From Rhizobium leguminosarum bv. trifolii WSM2297 (GTDB taxonomy: Bacteria > Pseudomonadota > Alphaproteobacteria > Rhizobiales > Rhizobiaceae), in contig NZ_JH719393.1 of the NCBI RefSeq assembly GCF_000271845.1, positions 620,001 to 684,000 of the forward strand: a DNA stretch of 64,000 bases, written 5' to 3'. Under the pieces are notes generated by a model. That model did no database searches. It had not been told where the DNA came from and saw only the letters and a program-made list of their open reading frames with translations. Each line of letters starts with the position of its first letter. Position 1 is the stretch's first letter. Positions 1 through 8,881 of this stretch are shown here, piece by piece. The position numbers were made by a program, and so were the translations under genes.

Positions 1-792
1 CGGGACGTCGTCTTCGATGCGAGCTACCTCGTGCTCGGCCTCGGCGACGTCTATCTCGGCGCACCGGTCGCGACGCCGGTCGATCCGCGCCATCGGTTGG
101 TAACGACGAAGTACAATCCGGCCCGCACGTGGACGCCTGAAAATGCCGTCGGCATCGGTGGGGCCTATATGTGTATCTACGGCATGGAAGGCCCTGGGGG
201 CTACCAGCTCTTCGGCCGCACTATTCAGGTATGGAATACATGGCGGCAGACGCCGGTCTTCGCCAAGGACAAACCGTGGCTGCTCGATTTCTTCGATCAG
301 ATCCGCTTCTTCCCGGTCAGCCACCAGGAACTGGCGGAAGCCCGCAGTGCCTTCCCCCATGGCGGCTATCCCGTCCGGATCGAGGAGGCGGAATTCTCTT
401 ATGCCGCCTATGAGAGAGAGTTACAGGCTAATTCGGCCTCGATCCGGGCCTTCAAGGCAAGACAACAGGCGGCCTTCGAGGCCGAACGCCAGCGCTGGAA
501 GGAGGCTGGTCTCGATAGTTTCATTACCGACGAGGGCACGGGCGAAAGTCCGGATGGAGATATCCCGGAAGGCTGCTTCGGTGTTGCCAGCGCCGTGCCC
601 GGCAATATCTGGAAACTGCTGGTGGAGCCGGGGGCACCGGTTGCAGCCGGCGACACGCTTGCCATTATCGAATCCATGAAGATGGAAATCAACGTCACCG
701 CACATGCGGCTGGCCGCGTCCGCGACCTGCGCGCCGGCCCCGGACGCAATGTCAAAGCGGGCGATATCATTGTTGTTCTGGAGGAATGCTGA
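1..792 (+). CDS. Urea carboxylase, C-terminal part (5' end outside window)
   Basis: This is the last 263 codons of a biotin-dependent urea carboxylase, which carboxylates urea to allophanate using ATP and bicarbonate in the cytoplasm. The frame is open from base 1, so the start and the biotin carboxylase domain lie upstream of the window. The first part (visible residues 1-130) resembles the KipA/AHS2 carboxyltransferase half, with a [17 protein letters not shown] stretch. The last 70 residues are a biotinyl carrier domain with the motif ESMKMEI, whose Lys (codon 679-681) would carry biotin. The stop is followed 3 bases later by the allophanate hydrolase start, so the two urea amidolyase activities are separate but adjacent proteins. 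Family assignment is strong; the missing N-terminus means that ATP-grasp residues cannot be checked. Confidence 0.92.
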   Translation, partial: RDVVFDASYLVLGLGDVYLGAPVATPVDPRHRLVTTKYNPARTWTPENAVGIGGAYMCIYGMEGPGGYQLFGRTIQVWNTWRQTPVFAKDKPWLLDFFDQIRFFPVSHQELAEARSAFPHGGYPVRIEEAEFSYAAYERELQANSASIRAFKARQQAAFEAERQRWKEAGLDSFITDEGTGESPDGDIPEGCFGVASAVPGNIWKLLVEPGAPVAAGDTLAIIESMKMEINVTAHAAGRVRDLRAGPGRNVKAGDIIVVLEEC

Positions 793-795
793 ACC

Positions 796-2607
796 ATGCT
801 GCCGACCATTCTTGATCTCACCAGCCTTCGCGCAGCCTATTCTACCGGCCAAACCCCGCTCGACCTTGTCGAGACCATCATTGTCCGTCGCGCAGCCTCG
901 GAGGATCCTGCAATCTTCATCACGCCGACGCCTGATGAAGCACTGCGGGCCGAAGCACGCGCGCTGATGGAGCGGGCACCTGAGCCGAACAGCCTGCCGC
1001 TCTGGGGCATTCCTTTCGCCGTCAAGGACAATATCGATGTGGAGGGGCTGCCGAGCACGGCCGCGTGCCCCGCTTTCGCCTATGATCCCGAGAGTGACGC
1101 AACCGTCGTTGCAAGACTGCGGGCTGCAGGCGCGATCGTGATCGGGAAGACCAACCTCGATCAGTTTGCGACCGGCCTCAACGGCACGCGCTCGCCTCAT
1201 GGCGCGCCGCGCTCGGTCTTCGACAGGAACTATGTGTCGGGCGGCTCGAGTTCCGGCTCGGCGGTTGCCGTCGCCTCGGGCCTGGCAAGCTTCGCGCTCG
1301 GCACAGACACGGCGGGCTCCGGACGCGTACCGGCTGCCTTCAACAATCTCGTCGGCATCAAGCCGACACCGGGACTGGTGCCGAATGTCGGCGTCGTGCC
1401 TGCATGCCGCAGCGTTGATGTCGTCACCGTCTTTGCTGCAACGGTGGGTGACGGCGTCGCGATCCGCAAGGTGATGGAGGGCTACGATGCCGCCGATCCG
1501 TTTTCGCGCAAGGCGGTTGCCTCCTGCCTGCCCGTCTCAGGTTTGCGGATCGGTGTGCTCGACGGAGCAGAACGGGAATTCTTCGGCAACAGCCACGTCG
1601 AGGCTCTCTATGACGCCGCGATCGAAAGAGCGCGCGCACTCGGCGCCACGATCGTTCCCTTCGACTACGCGCCGTTCCGGCAGGCGGCAGAGCTGCTCTA
1701 CAACGGCCCCTGGGTCGCCGAACGGCTGGCGGCGGTGAAGGATTTCCTTGCCACCAATGCCGCCGACTTCGACCCGACGGTTCGCATCATCATCGAGGGC
1801 GCGAAAGCCTATGACGCGGTCGCCGCTTTCGAAGGCCGGTACAAGCTCGAAGCGCTGCGTCAAAAGACCGGGAAGGAATGGGAAAAGGTCGATATCCTGA
1901 TGCTGCCCACCTCGCCGACCACCTACACGGTCGAAGAAATGATGGCGGATCCGATTGTGAAAAACGGTCATTTCGGCCGCTACACCAATTTCGTCAATCT
2001 GCTCGATTGCGCGGCGATCGCCGTTCCGATCGGCTTCGACGCCAACGGTCATCTCCCGGCCGGCGTGACCCTGATCGGTCCCGCCTTCACCGATGACGCG
2101 CTTGCCCCCTTCGCCGATGCCATGCACCGGGCGGCGAATGCCGGCATGGGTAAGGACCGCAAGGTCGCCTTGCCGGAGGCAAGCCGCGTTAAACCTCCCG
2201 CCGATGACTTCATGCCGATCGTGGTTGTCGGCGCGCATCTGACGGATATGCCGCTGAACCACGAGCTGACGCGCGCGGGCGGATATAGGTTGAAAACAGC
2301 TCGGACGGATGGCAGCTATCGGCTTTTTGCCCTCCATGGCACCGTCCCGCCCAAACCGGGGTTGGTTCGCGATCCGGGCTTTACGGGCAATGGCGTGGAA
2401 ATCGAAGTCTGGGCGCTCCCACCGACGGCATTCGCAAGTTTCGTTCAGAACATTCCGGCGCCGCTTGGCGTGGGTAAGATCACCCTGAACGATGGGAGTT
2501 GCCTTACGGGATTTCTTTGCGAGGGTCATGCCGTCGCCGGTGGGCGAGAGATCACCGAGTTCGGTGGCTGGCGCAACTATATCAGCGCCAGCAGTCCGAT
2601 AGCCTGA
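796..2607 (+). CDS. atzF: Allophanate hydrolase (AtzF/urea amidolyase type)
   Basis: This 603-residue amidase-signature enzyme hydrolyses allophanate to two ammonia and two CO2. The Ser-cisSer-Lys machinery is visible: Lys77 in GIPFAVKDNID, the Ser151-153 cluster in GGSSSGSA and nucleophile Ser175 in DTAGSGRVPA. Residues from about 430 form the extra C-terminal domain that allophanate hydrolases carry and plain amidases lack; the length fits AtzF. It starts 3 bases after the urea carboxylase stop and is almost certainly co-transcribed with it. It serves two routes: urea via the carboxylase, and biuret/cyanuric acid via BiuH and AtzD encoded 18 kb downstream. The symbol follows the s-triazine pathway enzyme; uca-linked names are also used. 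Nothing in the sequence looks degraded. Confidence 0.93.
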   Translation: MLPTILDLTSLRAAYSTGQTPLDLVETIIVRRAASEDPAIFITPTPDEALRAEARALMERAPEPNSLPLWGIPFAVKDNIDVEGLPSTAACPAFAYDPESDATVVARLRAAGAIVIGKTNLDQFATGLNGTRSPHGAPRSVFDRNYVSGGSSSGSAVAVASGLASFALGTDTAGSGRVPAAFNNLVGIKPTPGLVPNVGVVPACRSVDVVTVFAATVGDGVAIRKVMEGYDAADPFSRKAVASCLPVSGLRIGVLDGAEREFFGNSHVEALYDAAIERARALGATIVPFDYAPFRQAAELLYNGPWVAERLAAVKDFLATNAADFDPTVRIIIEGAKAYDAVAAFEGRYKLEALRQKTGKEWEKVDILMLPTSPTTYTVEEMMADPIVKNGHFGRYTNFVNLLDCAAIAVPIGFDANGHLPAGVTLIGPAFTDDALAPFADAMHRAANAGMGKDRKVALPEASRVKPPADDFMPIVVVGAHLTDMPLNHELTRAGGYRLKTARTDGSYRLFALHGTVPPKPGLVRDPGFTGNGVEIEVWALPPTAFASFVQNIPAPLGVGKITLNDGSCLTGFLCEGHAVAGGREITEFGGWRNYISASSPIA

Positions 2608-2778
2608 AGGGAGATGGGATGCAGAAACTTTTGCCAATGACAATGCAGCTCATTCTCAGGGGGCTGATTGCCAGGTCCGGCGCGATATGGGCGGGGAAGC
2701 ACTCGCGATAACCGGCGTGTCTGCTGCGCTTTCGATGAGCCGCGCCTTGAGCGGACGACAGCTGCTTTACCAGACGCT

Positions 2779-2814
2779 AAAAGGCATCGGTATGGGCGCA
2801 AATTGATGCTTTTC
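2779..2814. promoter_or_regulatory. Candidate LysR operator, copy A
   Basis: AAAAGGCATC, 16 bases, then GATGCTTTTC: two arms that are near inverted repeats of each other. The same 10-16-10 arrangement occurs at 4701-4736 in the divergent region of the LysR gene. Copy A ends 52 bases before the creatininase start, in an otherwise empty 259-base gap. I infer a shared binding site of the LysR protein encoded at 3683-4633. Confidence 0.6.
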
Positions 2815-2866
2815 GCGCGCAATAATTTTCCCTACTCCTGCGTGATGAGCAACGCGAGGCGCAGCG

Positions 2867-3664
2867 ATGGCAATGCCATTCTACTGGAACGAACTGAATA
2901 GCTCCGACTTCGCCGGACTCTCGCCCGACACCACCATCGCCATCCTGCCGATCGCCTCGACGGAACAGCACGGCCCGCACCTACCGATCGCCACCGACGT
3001 GGCGATCGCCAACGGCATGCTGGCCGAGTTGCGAAAGCAGAAGCCGGTCGACCTCGATTTTCTGGTCCTGCCGACACAGGAGATTGGCAAGGCCAACGAA
3101 CATATCTACGGGCCCGGCACGCTGTCCCTCTCCGCGGAGCTGCTCATTCCGGTCTGGACCGCGATCGGCGCCAAGGTTGCCGAAGCCGGCATCCGCAAGA
3201 TGGTGATCGTCAATTCGCATGGCGGCAATGTCGATATCATGAGCATCGTGGCGCGTGAGCTGCGTGTGCGTTACCAGATGGCGGTCGTGTCGACGCAATG
3301 GGGCCGCTTCGGCCATCCCGAAGGCATGATCGGCGAGCATGAGATGAAATACGGCATCCATGGCGGCGAGGTGGAAACGTCGCTGATGCTCTATTTTCGC
3401 CCAGACCTGGTGCGGATGGACAAGGCGGAGAACTTCACGTCCAAGGCGGAATGGATGCGTGAACAATCAAAATACATTCAGCCGCTGCCCCCTCATTCGC
3501 TCGCCTGGATCGCCCATGACCTCAATGCGAACGGCGTCGTCGGCAACGCTTCGCTCGGGACTGTCGAAAAGGGTGAAGCGATCTGCCGCCACCAGGTCAA
3601 GGGTTTCGTCGAGCTGCTCCACGACCTGAAACGCTATCCGCTTTCCAATCTTTATTCGAAATAG
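2867..3664 (+). CDS. Creatininase-family amidohydrolase
   Basis: This 265-residue cytoplasmic metal-dependent hydrolase belongs to the creatinine amidohydrolase family, whose members open small cyclic amides or act on formamide-type bonds. Ligand-like residues are seen at Glu33, His35 and Asp44 in EQHGPHLPIATD, and further on in NSHGGN and HGGEVETS. The length is typical. The start ATG is followed by a second ATG two codons later; I keep the first. It is a single gene behind the LysR-type site at 2779-2814, convergent with the LysR gene (18 bases between stops), so it is probably co-regulated with the ABC operon at 4816. The substrate is not predictable: creatinine, a formamidopyrimidine or another cyclic amide all fit. 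Confidence 0.85.
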   Translation: MAMPFYWNELNSSDFAGLSPDTTIAILPIASTEQHGPHLPIATDVAIANGMLAELRKQKPVDLDFLVLPTQEIGKANEHIYGPGTLSLSAELLIPVWTAIGAKVAEAGIRKMVIVNSHGGNVDIMSIVARELRVRYQMAVVSTQWGRFGHPEGMIGEHEMKYGIHGGEVETSLMLYFRPDLVRMDKAENFTSKAEWMREQSKYIQPLPPHSLAWIAHDLNANGVVGNASLGTVEKGEAICRHQVKGFVELLHDLKRYPLSNLYSK

Positions 3665-3682
3665 GCCAGTCCGCAAAAGGGC

Positions 3683-4633
3683 TCAGACCGCGACGGACTT
3701 TTCCATCGCGATATGCCCCTTTGCCTGCAGTTCCTGCACCAGGCCGGCCAACTCCGCCAGGAGATACTCGACGAACAGGCTGGTGGCGGAATCGAGCGGG
3801 GTGCGCGCGCGGGCGAAAAGCTTCATCGTCTGGTGGCGCGCATGCGGCTCGGCGATCGGCCGGAAGACCAGCTCGCCCTGCCGGCATTCGGTGATCACGT
3901 CGAGCGGGTTCAGCATCGTCACCCCGGCCCCCGCTTTAACCAGCTTCTTTAGCATCTCCGCTGCATTGGTTTCCAGCACAGGCTCGATGTGCACGTCGAG
4001 GCGCGCCATCGCCAGATTGATCACGTCGCGCAGGCTGGTGCCTTGCTGCGCCAATACCAGGCGCTCCTGGACGATATCGGCCAGGTTGATCGGACCCGAA
4101 GCAATCAGCGGGTGGCCGGGAGGCAGCACAACGCCGATCGGGATGTCGAAATTGCCGAGCGTGCGGATGCCAGGCGTTGCCGGAATATTGAAACCCAAGC
4201 CGATATCCACCTCGCCCGACAGCACCGGATTGACCGTCATCGTCCCCGCATCATTGCGCAGCTGCATGAAGACGCGCGGATGCTCCGACTGGAACCGGGC
4301 GATGATCTCAGGTAGCGGACCGGCGGCCAGGCCCACCGTCGTCACCAGGCGGATCTTGCCGGCCTGTTGCGTCTTGAGGCTGCGAATGCGGCCCTCCAGC
4401 CGCTCGTAATTCTTCAGCACCTCGCGAATATGCTCGATGCAGAGTTCACCCGCCGCCGTCAGGCGCAGGCCGCGCGGCAGGCGCTCGAAGAGCGGCGCGC
4501 CGATTTCCTCCTCCAGCGCCAAAATCTGGCGGTTGATCGCCGAAGACGCCACATTCAGCCGCGCCGCCGCCTTGCGGATCGAGCCGGCGCGGGCGATCTC
4601 ATTGATGTAGAGAAGCTTTCTGGAATGCAGCAT
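3683..4633 (-). CDS. LysR family transcriptional regulator
   Basis: This 316-residue protein has an N-terminal winged helix-turn-helix (about residues 1-60, ARAGSIRKAAARLNVASSAI) and a type-2 periplasmic-binding-like effector domain, the normal LysR layout. A longer reading to 4669 exists, but the ATG at 4633 has a GAGGTC Shine-Dalgarno 4 bases upstream on the minus strand, so I choose it. The gene is divergent from the ABC/amidohydrolase operon (4816 onward) and convergent with the creatininase gene. Both neighbours carry the same bipartite inverted repeat upstream, so this protein is the likely regulator of both. The effector is presumably the imported heterocycle or its breakdown product. 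Confidence 0.92.
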   Translation of the reverse strand: MLHSRKLLYINEIARAGSIRKAAARLNVASSAINRQILALEEEIGAPLFERLPRGLRLTAAGELCIEHIREVLKNYERLEGRIRSLKTQQAGKIRLVTTVGLAAGPLPEIIARFQSEHPRVFMQLRNDAGTMTVNPVLSGEVDIGLGFNIPATPGIRTLGNFDIPIGVVLPPGHPLIASGPINLADIVQERLVLAQQGTSLRDVINLAMARLDVHIEPVLETNAAEMLKKLVKAGAGVTMLNPLDVITECRQGELVFRPIAEPHARHQTMKLFARARTPLDSATSLFVEYLLAELAGLVQELQAKGHIAMEKSVAV

Positions 4634-4700
4634 CGCGACCTCTTTGCATAAAAATACAGCACAAAGCACAAATTAGGCACAGGCTTCGCTTGAGATGCCG

Positions 4701-4736
4701 AAAAGGCATCATTGCGCACGAAATTTGATGCTTTTC
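4701..4736. promoter_or_regulatory. Candidate LysR operator, copy B
   Basis: AAAAGGCATC-N16-GATGCTTTTC, identical in both arms and spacing to copy A at 2779-2814. It lies between the divergent LysR gene (start 4633) and the ABC substrate-binding gene (start 4816), 79 bases before the latter. The left arm also pairs with GATGCC at 4694-4699, giving an alternative short hairpin. The position fits autoregulation plus activation of the operon. Confidence 0.62.
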
Positions 4737-4815
4737 AAAGAGCAAAGCAATCGGTCCTATGAAGAAAATCCGACGTTGCCACAGGCGTCGCGAACTCAGA
4801 AGGGGAACGCTGATC

Positions 4816-5832
4816 ATGCGCATTGCACAAAAGAATACGGTCTTTTCCGCAGTCGTCAGCCTTGGTATCGGCCTTGGCGCTGCCGTCTCGGCGCAGGCGG
4901 CAGACAAGGTAAGCTATGGCACGAACTGGCTGGCGCAGGCCGAGCATGGCGGCTTCTACCAGGCGGTCGCCGACGGCACCTATGCCAAACACGGCCTCGA
5001 CGTTACCATCGTCCAGGGCGGCCCCAACGCCGCCAACAGCGCGCTGCTGATCTCCGGAAAAATCGATTTCTACATGGGTGGGCCGCAGGGCGAAATCGCA
5101 GCCGTCGAACAGGGCATTCCGCTGGTCGACGTCGCGGCGATCTTCCAGAAGGACCCGCAGGTGCTGATCGCCCACCCCGATGCCGGCATCGACGAATTCG
5201 AAGATCTCGCCAAGCTCAAGACGCTGTTTCTCGGCAAGGACGGCTATCTCACCTATTTCGAGTGGATGAAGGCAAACTTCAAGGGCTTCAAGGACGAGCA
5301 GTACAAGCCCTATAATTTCAGCCCGGCGCCGTTCCTCGCCGACAAGGGGTCGGCGCAGCAAGGCTACCTCACCTCCGAGCCCTACGAGATCCAGAAGCAG
5401 GCCGGCTTCGAGCCGAAAGTCTTCCTGCTCGCCGATAACGGCTATTCCCCCTATTCGACGATGATCACCACCACGCAGGCGATGATCGACAGCAAGCCCG
5501 ACGTCGTCCAGCGCTTCGTCGATGCCTCGATCGAGGGTTGGTACAACTATCTCTACGGTGACAACAGCAAGGCGAACGCGCTGATCAAGAAGGACAATCC
5601 CGAGATGACCGATGGCCAGATCGCCTACTCCATCGCCAAGATGAAGGAATACGGCATCATCGAATCGGGCGACAGCCTCGACAAGGGCATCGGCTGCATC
5701 ACCGATGCGCATTACAAGGCGTTCTTCACCGAAATGGTTGGTATCAAGGTGTTCAAGCCGGAGACGGATTACACCAAGGCGTTCACGACGAAATTCGTCT
5801 GCAAGAACACCGGCGTTGCGCTGAAGAAGTAG
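4816..5832 (+). CDS. ABC transporter substrate-binding protein (NMT1/THI5-like)
   Basis: This 338-residue periplasmic binding protein has a Sec signal peptide (residues 1-28, ending AVSAQA) followed by an NMT1/THI5-like fold of the SsuA/TauA/ThiY type. The start at 4816 follows AAGGGGA; an upstream ATG at 4759 would add 19 Arg-rich residues before the signal peptide and is rejected. The mature start resembles pyrimidine/thiamine-precursor binders (NWLAQAEHGGFYQAVADGTY). It heads an operon of ATPase, permease, a deaminase-like amidohydrolase, an FAD oxidase and a flavodoxin-like reductase, so the ligand is probably a nitrogen heterocycle that these enzymes degrade. Expression is probably LysR-controlled through 4701-4736. 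Confidence 0.9.
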   Translation: MRIAQKNTVFSAVVSLGIGLGAAVSAQAADKVSYGTNWLAQAEHGGFYQAVADGTYAKHGLDVTIVQGGPNAANSALLISGKIDFYMGGPQGEIAAVEQGIPLVDVAAIFQKDPQVLIAHPDAGIDEFEDLAKLKTLFLGKDGYLTYFEWMKANFKGFKDEQYKPYNFSPAPFLADKGSAQQGYLTSEPYEIQKQAGFEPKVFLLADNGYSPYSTMITTTQAMIDSKPDVVQRFVDASIEGWYNYLYGDNSKANALIKKDNPEMTDGQIAYSIAKMKEYGIIESGDSLDKGIGCITDAHYKAFFTEMVGIKVFKPETDYTKAFTTKFVCKNTGVALKK

Positions 5833-5849
5833 GCCAGACGCCTCCGAGG

Positions 5850-5869
5850 TCCGCCGCAGATGCGGCGGA
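5850..5869 (+). other. Intercistronic hairpin after the binding-protein gene
   Basis: TCCGCCGC, a 4-base loop, GCGGCGGA. It lies between the binding-protein stop and the ATPase start and has no T-run. Such stems commonly protect the abundant binding-protein mRNA from 3' decay; a terminator is less likely. Confidence 0.5.
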
Positions 5870-5900
5870 TCGCATCCTCCCCTGGTGAACGAGACAGGCA

Positions 5901-6725
5901 ATGCCCTTAGCAGAAGCCCAGGCCCTATCCCCGCAAGAGACACGCAAGCGACCGCTGGTCGTCATGCGCGAGGTCTCGAAGGTCTTTTCCAGCGGAACGG
6001 TGGCGCTTTCGAATATGTCGCTCACCGTCGAAAGCGGCGAGTTCGTCAGCCTGCTCGGCCCTTCCGGCTGCGGCAAGTCGACGGCGCTACGCATCATTGC
6101 CGGTCTCGGTGACGTCACGTCCGGCGCGATCGACTGGCCGAGTTCACGCATCAATTCCAGCGGCCTGCCGGAAGGCGATATCGGCTTCGTCTTCCAGGAG
6201 CCGACGCTGATGCCGTGGAAAAACGTCTTCGACAATGTCCACCTGCCGCTGAGGCTCAGGCGCGTTTCCAAAGCAGCGGCGCGTGACCAAATCATGGAAG
6301 TCCTGACGACCGTCGGCCTTCAGGATTTCGCCAGGGCCTATCCGCGCGAACTGTCCGGCGGCATGAAGATGCGCGTCTCGATTGCCCGCGCGCTGGTGAC
6401 GAAACCGAAGCTGCTGCTGATGGACGAGCCCTTCGCGGCACTCGACGAGATCAGCCGGCAGAAATTGAACGACGACGTGCTGCGGCTCTGGAAGACAACC
6501 GGCATCACGGTGATCTTCGTCACCCATTCAGTCTTCGAGTCCGCCTATCTCTCGAGCCGCATCGTCGTGATGAAGGCAAGGCCGGGCCGCGTGCATGCCG
6601 ACGTTCCGCTGACCACCAGCCTCGAACGCGACGCGCATTACCGCAGCTCGGAAGAATACCGGAAGGCCTGCGAGACCGTCTCGTATTCGCTGATCGGGGC
6701 GATCAACTCGGCGGGAGACCATTAA
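5901..6725 (+). CDS. ABC transporter ATP-binding protein (SsuB/TauB type)
   Basis: This 274-residue cytoplasmic ATPase energises the importer of the preceding binding protein. Walker A is GPSGCGKST (53-61), the Q-loop FVFQEPTLMPW is near 97-107, the signature LSGGMKMR begins at 151, Walker B LLLMDEP is 171-177, and the H-loop His is 199. All catalytic elements are intact. The PTLMPW segment after the Q-loop is typical of the nitrate/sulfonate/taurine subfamily. It follows the binding-protein gene by 68 bases with a hairpin between, and its stop codon shares one base with the permease start, indicating translational coupling. Confidence 0.93.
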   Translation: MPLAEAQALSPQETRKRPLVVMREVSKVFSSGTVALSNMSLTVESGEFVSLLGPSGCGKSTALRIIAGLGDVTSGAIDWPSSRINSSGLPEGDIGFVFQEPTLMPWKNVFDNVHLPLRLRRVSKAAARDQIMEVLTTVGLQDFARAYPRELSGGMKMRVSIARALVTKPKLLLMDEPFAALDEISRQKLNDDVLRLWKTTGITVIFVTHSVFESAYLSSRIVVMKARPGRVHADVPLTTSLERDAHYRSSEEYRKACETVSYSLIGAINSAGDH

Positions 6726-7567
6726 TGAGCGACGAAACCAATGCACAGCCGCCACCCCTTCAAGGCACTGCCAGCGCAGCGCGCCGCGATCTGGCCCTGC
6801 GCATTTCCATCCCTTTCTTGGTCATCGCCCTGCTGATCCTGGTCTGGTACGCCTATGTGAAACTATCCGGCGTGCCGCCCTATATCCTGCCCGGGCCGGC
6901 GGCCGTCGCCAGCGCCTTCGTGACCGATTGGGGCACGCTTGCCCCTGCCCTCTGGGTCACCACCAAGATCACCTTCCTGTCGCTGATGCTGGCGCTTGTC
7001 GGCGGCGTCGGTTTTGCGATCTTCCTCGTGCAGTCGCGCTGGATCGAACTCGCCTTCTATCCGCTTGCCGTCATCCTGCAGGTGACGCCGATCGTGGCGA
7101 TCTCGCCGCTGATCCTGATCTATGCGCCGTCGACGCAGGTGGCGCTGCTGATTTGCGCCTTCCTCGTCGCTTTTTTTCCGATCCTTTCGAATATGGTCCA
7201 GGGGCTGAAGAGCGTCGACCACAACCTCATCAACCTTTTCGAACTCTACGGCGCCTCCCGCTGGCAGACGCTGCTTTTTCTCAAGCTGCCCGCGGCCCAG
7301 CCCTATTTCATGACCGGGCTGCGGATCGGCGGCGGCCTTGCGCTGATTGCCGCCGTCGTCGCGGAATTTGCAGCGGGTTCGGCCGGCGCCGGCTCCGGTC
7401 TGGCTTTCCGGCTCCTCGAAGCGCAGTACCGGCTGAACATTCCGCGGCTCTTTGCGGCGCTCTTGATGCTCTCCCTGCTCGGCGTCGCAATCTTTGCCGT
7501 CACCTCCTTTATTTCCTGGCTCGCCCTGCACCGTTGGCACGAGAGCAGCCTGAAACGGGAAAACTGA
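6725..7567 (+). CDS. ABC transporter permease (SsuC/ThiX type)
   Basis: This 280-residue inner-membrane permease has about six hydrophobic segments. The cytoplasmic EAA-like loop that docks the ATPase is seen as ELYGASRWQTLLFLKLPAAQ. The first 22 residues are polar and lie in the cytoplasm. The start overlaps the ATPase stop by one base (TAATG) and the stop overlaps the next start by one base (TGATG), so this is a tightly coupled operon. Substrate specificity would come from the binding protein at 4816. Confidence 0.92.
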   Translation: MSDETNAQPPPLQGTASAARRDLALRISIPFLVIALLILVWYAYVKLSGVPPYILPGPAAVASAFVTDWGTLAPALWVTTKITFLSLMLALVGGVGFAIFLVQSRWIELAFYPLAVILQVTPIVAISPLILIYAPSTQVALLICAFLVAFFPILSNMVQGLKSVDHNLINLFELYGASRWQTLLFLKLPAAQPYFMTGLRIGGGLALIAAVVAEFAAGSAGAGSGLAFRLLEAQYRLNIPRLFAALLMLSLLGVAIFAVTSFISWLALHRWHESSLKREN

Positions 7568-8880
7568 TGACTTATTCCTTCATCTCGCCGCCGAACGCCG
7601 GCCGCTTCGTGCTGAGCAACGCAACGCTGCCGGCCGTTGCCGTCGCAGGCTATGACGCGCCCGCTGTCGAAGGGCTGGTCAAAGCCGATATCGTCATCAC
7701 CGACGGCATCGTTTCCGCCGTGCTGCCGCCGGGCGAAGCGCCGGTGGAATTTGCCAGATCCGATCTGAAGGACGGCATGGTCTGGCCCTGCTTCGCCGAT
7801 ATGCATACCCATCTCGACAAGGGCCATATCTGGCCGCGCAACGCCAATATGGACGGCACCTTCATGGGCGCGCTGGAGGCGGTGCGCACCGACCGCGAAG
7901 CGCATTGGTCGGCCGCCGATGTCAGGAAGCGCATGGAATTCTCGTTGCGCTCGGCCTATGCGCACGGCACCAGCCTGATCCGCACCCATCTCGATTCGCT
8001 GGCGCCGCAACACCGCATTTCCTTCGAGGTCTTCGCCGACCTGCGCGAGGTCTGGAAGGACAGGATCGCGCTGCAGGCAGTGGCGCTCTTCCCGACGGAA
8101 GACATGGTGGACACGGCCTATTTCGCCGATCTCGTCAGCGTGGTCCGAGACAAGGGCGGGCTGATCGGCGGCGTCACCCGGATGAGCCCCGATCTCGATA
8201 GCCAGCTCGACACGCTGTTCAGAGCGGCGGCCGACAACGGGCTCGACGTCGACCTGCATGTTGACGAAACCGACGATCCTGCCGCCGAGACACTGAAGGC
8301 GATCGCGCGGGCCGTGCTGCGCAACCGCTTCGACGGCAGGGTCACATCAGGCCATTGCTGCTCGCTCGCCCGCCAGGACGAGGCGACGGCAAAACGCACC
8401 GTCGAGCTCGTCGCAGAAGCCGGGCTCTCGATCGTCTCGCTGCCGATGTGCAACATGTATCTGCAGGACCGCTATCCTGGCCGAACACCGCGCTGGCGCG
8501 GTGTCACCCTGTTCAAGGAACTGGCCGCGGCCGGCGTTGCCACCGCTGTTGCCTCTGATAACACGCGCGATCCCTTCTATGCCTATGGCGATCTCGACCC
8601 GGTCGAGGTGTTCCGCGAGGCGGTGCGCATCCTGCATCTCGATCATCCCCTCGATAGGGCCGCGCGCGTCGTCACCACCTCGCCCGCCGATATTCTCGGC
8701 CGGCCGGATATGGGGCGCATTGCCGTTGGCGCTGCGGCCGATCTCGTGCTCTTCAGCGCCAGGCGCTGGAGCGAATTTCTTTCCCGTCCGCAGTCCGACC
8801 GCGTCGTGCTTCGCCGCGGCAAGGTGATCGACCGCAGCCTGCCGGACTATCGTGAACTCGACAGCACCGTTGGAGCCTGA
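7567..8880 (+). CDS. Cytosine-deaminase-like amidohydrolase
   Basis: This 437-residue enzyme of the metal-dependent amidohydrolase superfamily is closest in motif pattern to cytosine deaminase and AtzC-like ammelide/isocytosine aminohydrolases. Metal-site motifs are HTHLDKG near residue 79, LHVDE near 232, the His of SGHC near 262 and the Asp of VASDNTRDP near 326. The start at 7567 shares a base with the permease stop; a longer in-frame reading back to 6928 is a permease shadow. Inference: it deaminates or opens the heterocycle brought in by the upstream transporter. An s-triazine intermediate such as ammelide is possible, since cyanuric acid hydrolase is encoded nearby, but pyrimidine or creatinine-type rings are equally open. 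Confidence 0.87.
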   Translation: MTYSFISPPNAGRFVLSNATLPAVAVAGYDAPAVEGLVKADIVITDGIVSAVLPPGEAPVEFARSDLKDGMVWPCFADMHTHLDKGHIWPRNANMDGTFMGALEAVRTDREAHWSAADVRKRMEFSLRSAYAHGTSLIRTHLDSLAPQHRISFEVFADLREVWKDRIALQAVALFPTEDMVDTAYFADLVSVVRDKGGLIGGVTRMSPDLDSQLDTLFRAAADNGLDVDLHVDETDDPAAETLKAIARAVLRNRFDGRVTSGHCCSLARQDEATAKRTVELVAEAGLSIVSLPMCNMYLQDRYPGRTPRWRGVTLFKELAAAGVATAVASDNTRDPFYAYGDLDPVEVFREAVRILHLDHPLDRAARVVTTSPADILGRPDMGRIAVGAAADLVLFSARRWSEFLSRPQSDRVVLRRGKVIDRSLPDYRELDSTVGA

Positions 8881-8881
8881 C

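Noticed and set aside
1537..2643. 368-residue minus-strand frame
   Set aside because: It lies wholly antisense to the allophanate hydrolase and has repetitive Arg/Gly composition typical of a high-G+C shadow.
4735..5943. 402-residue minus-strand frame
   Set aside because: Antisense to the binding-protein gene, which has a signal peptide, ribosome site and family motifs.
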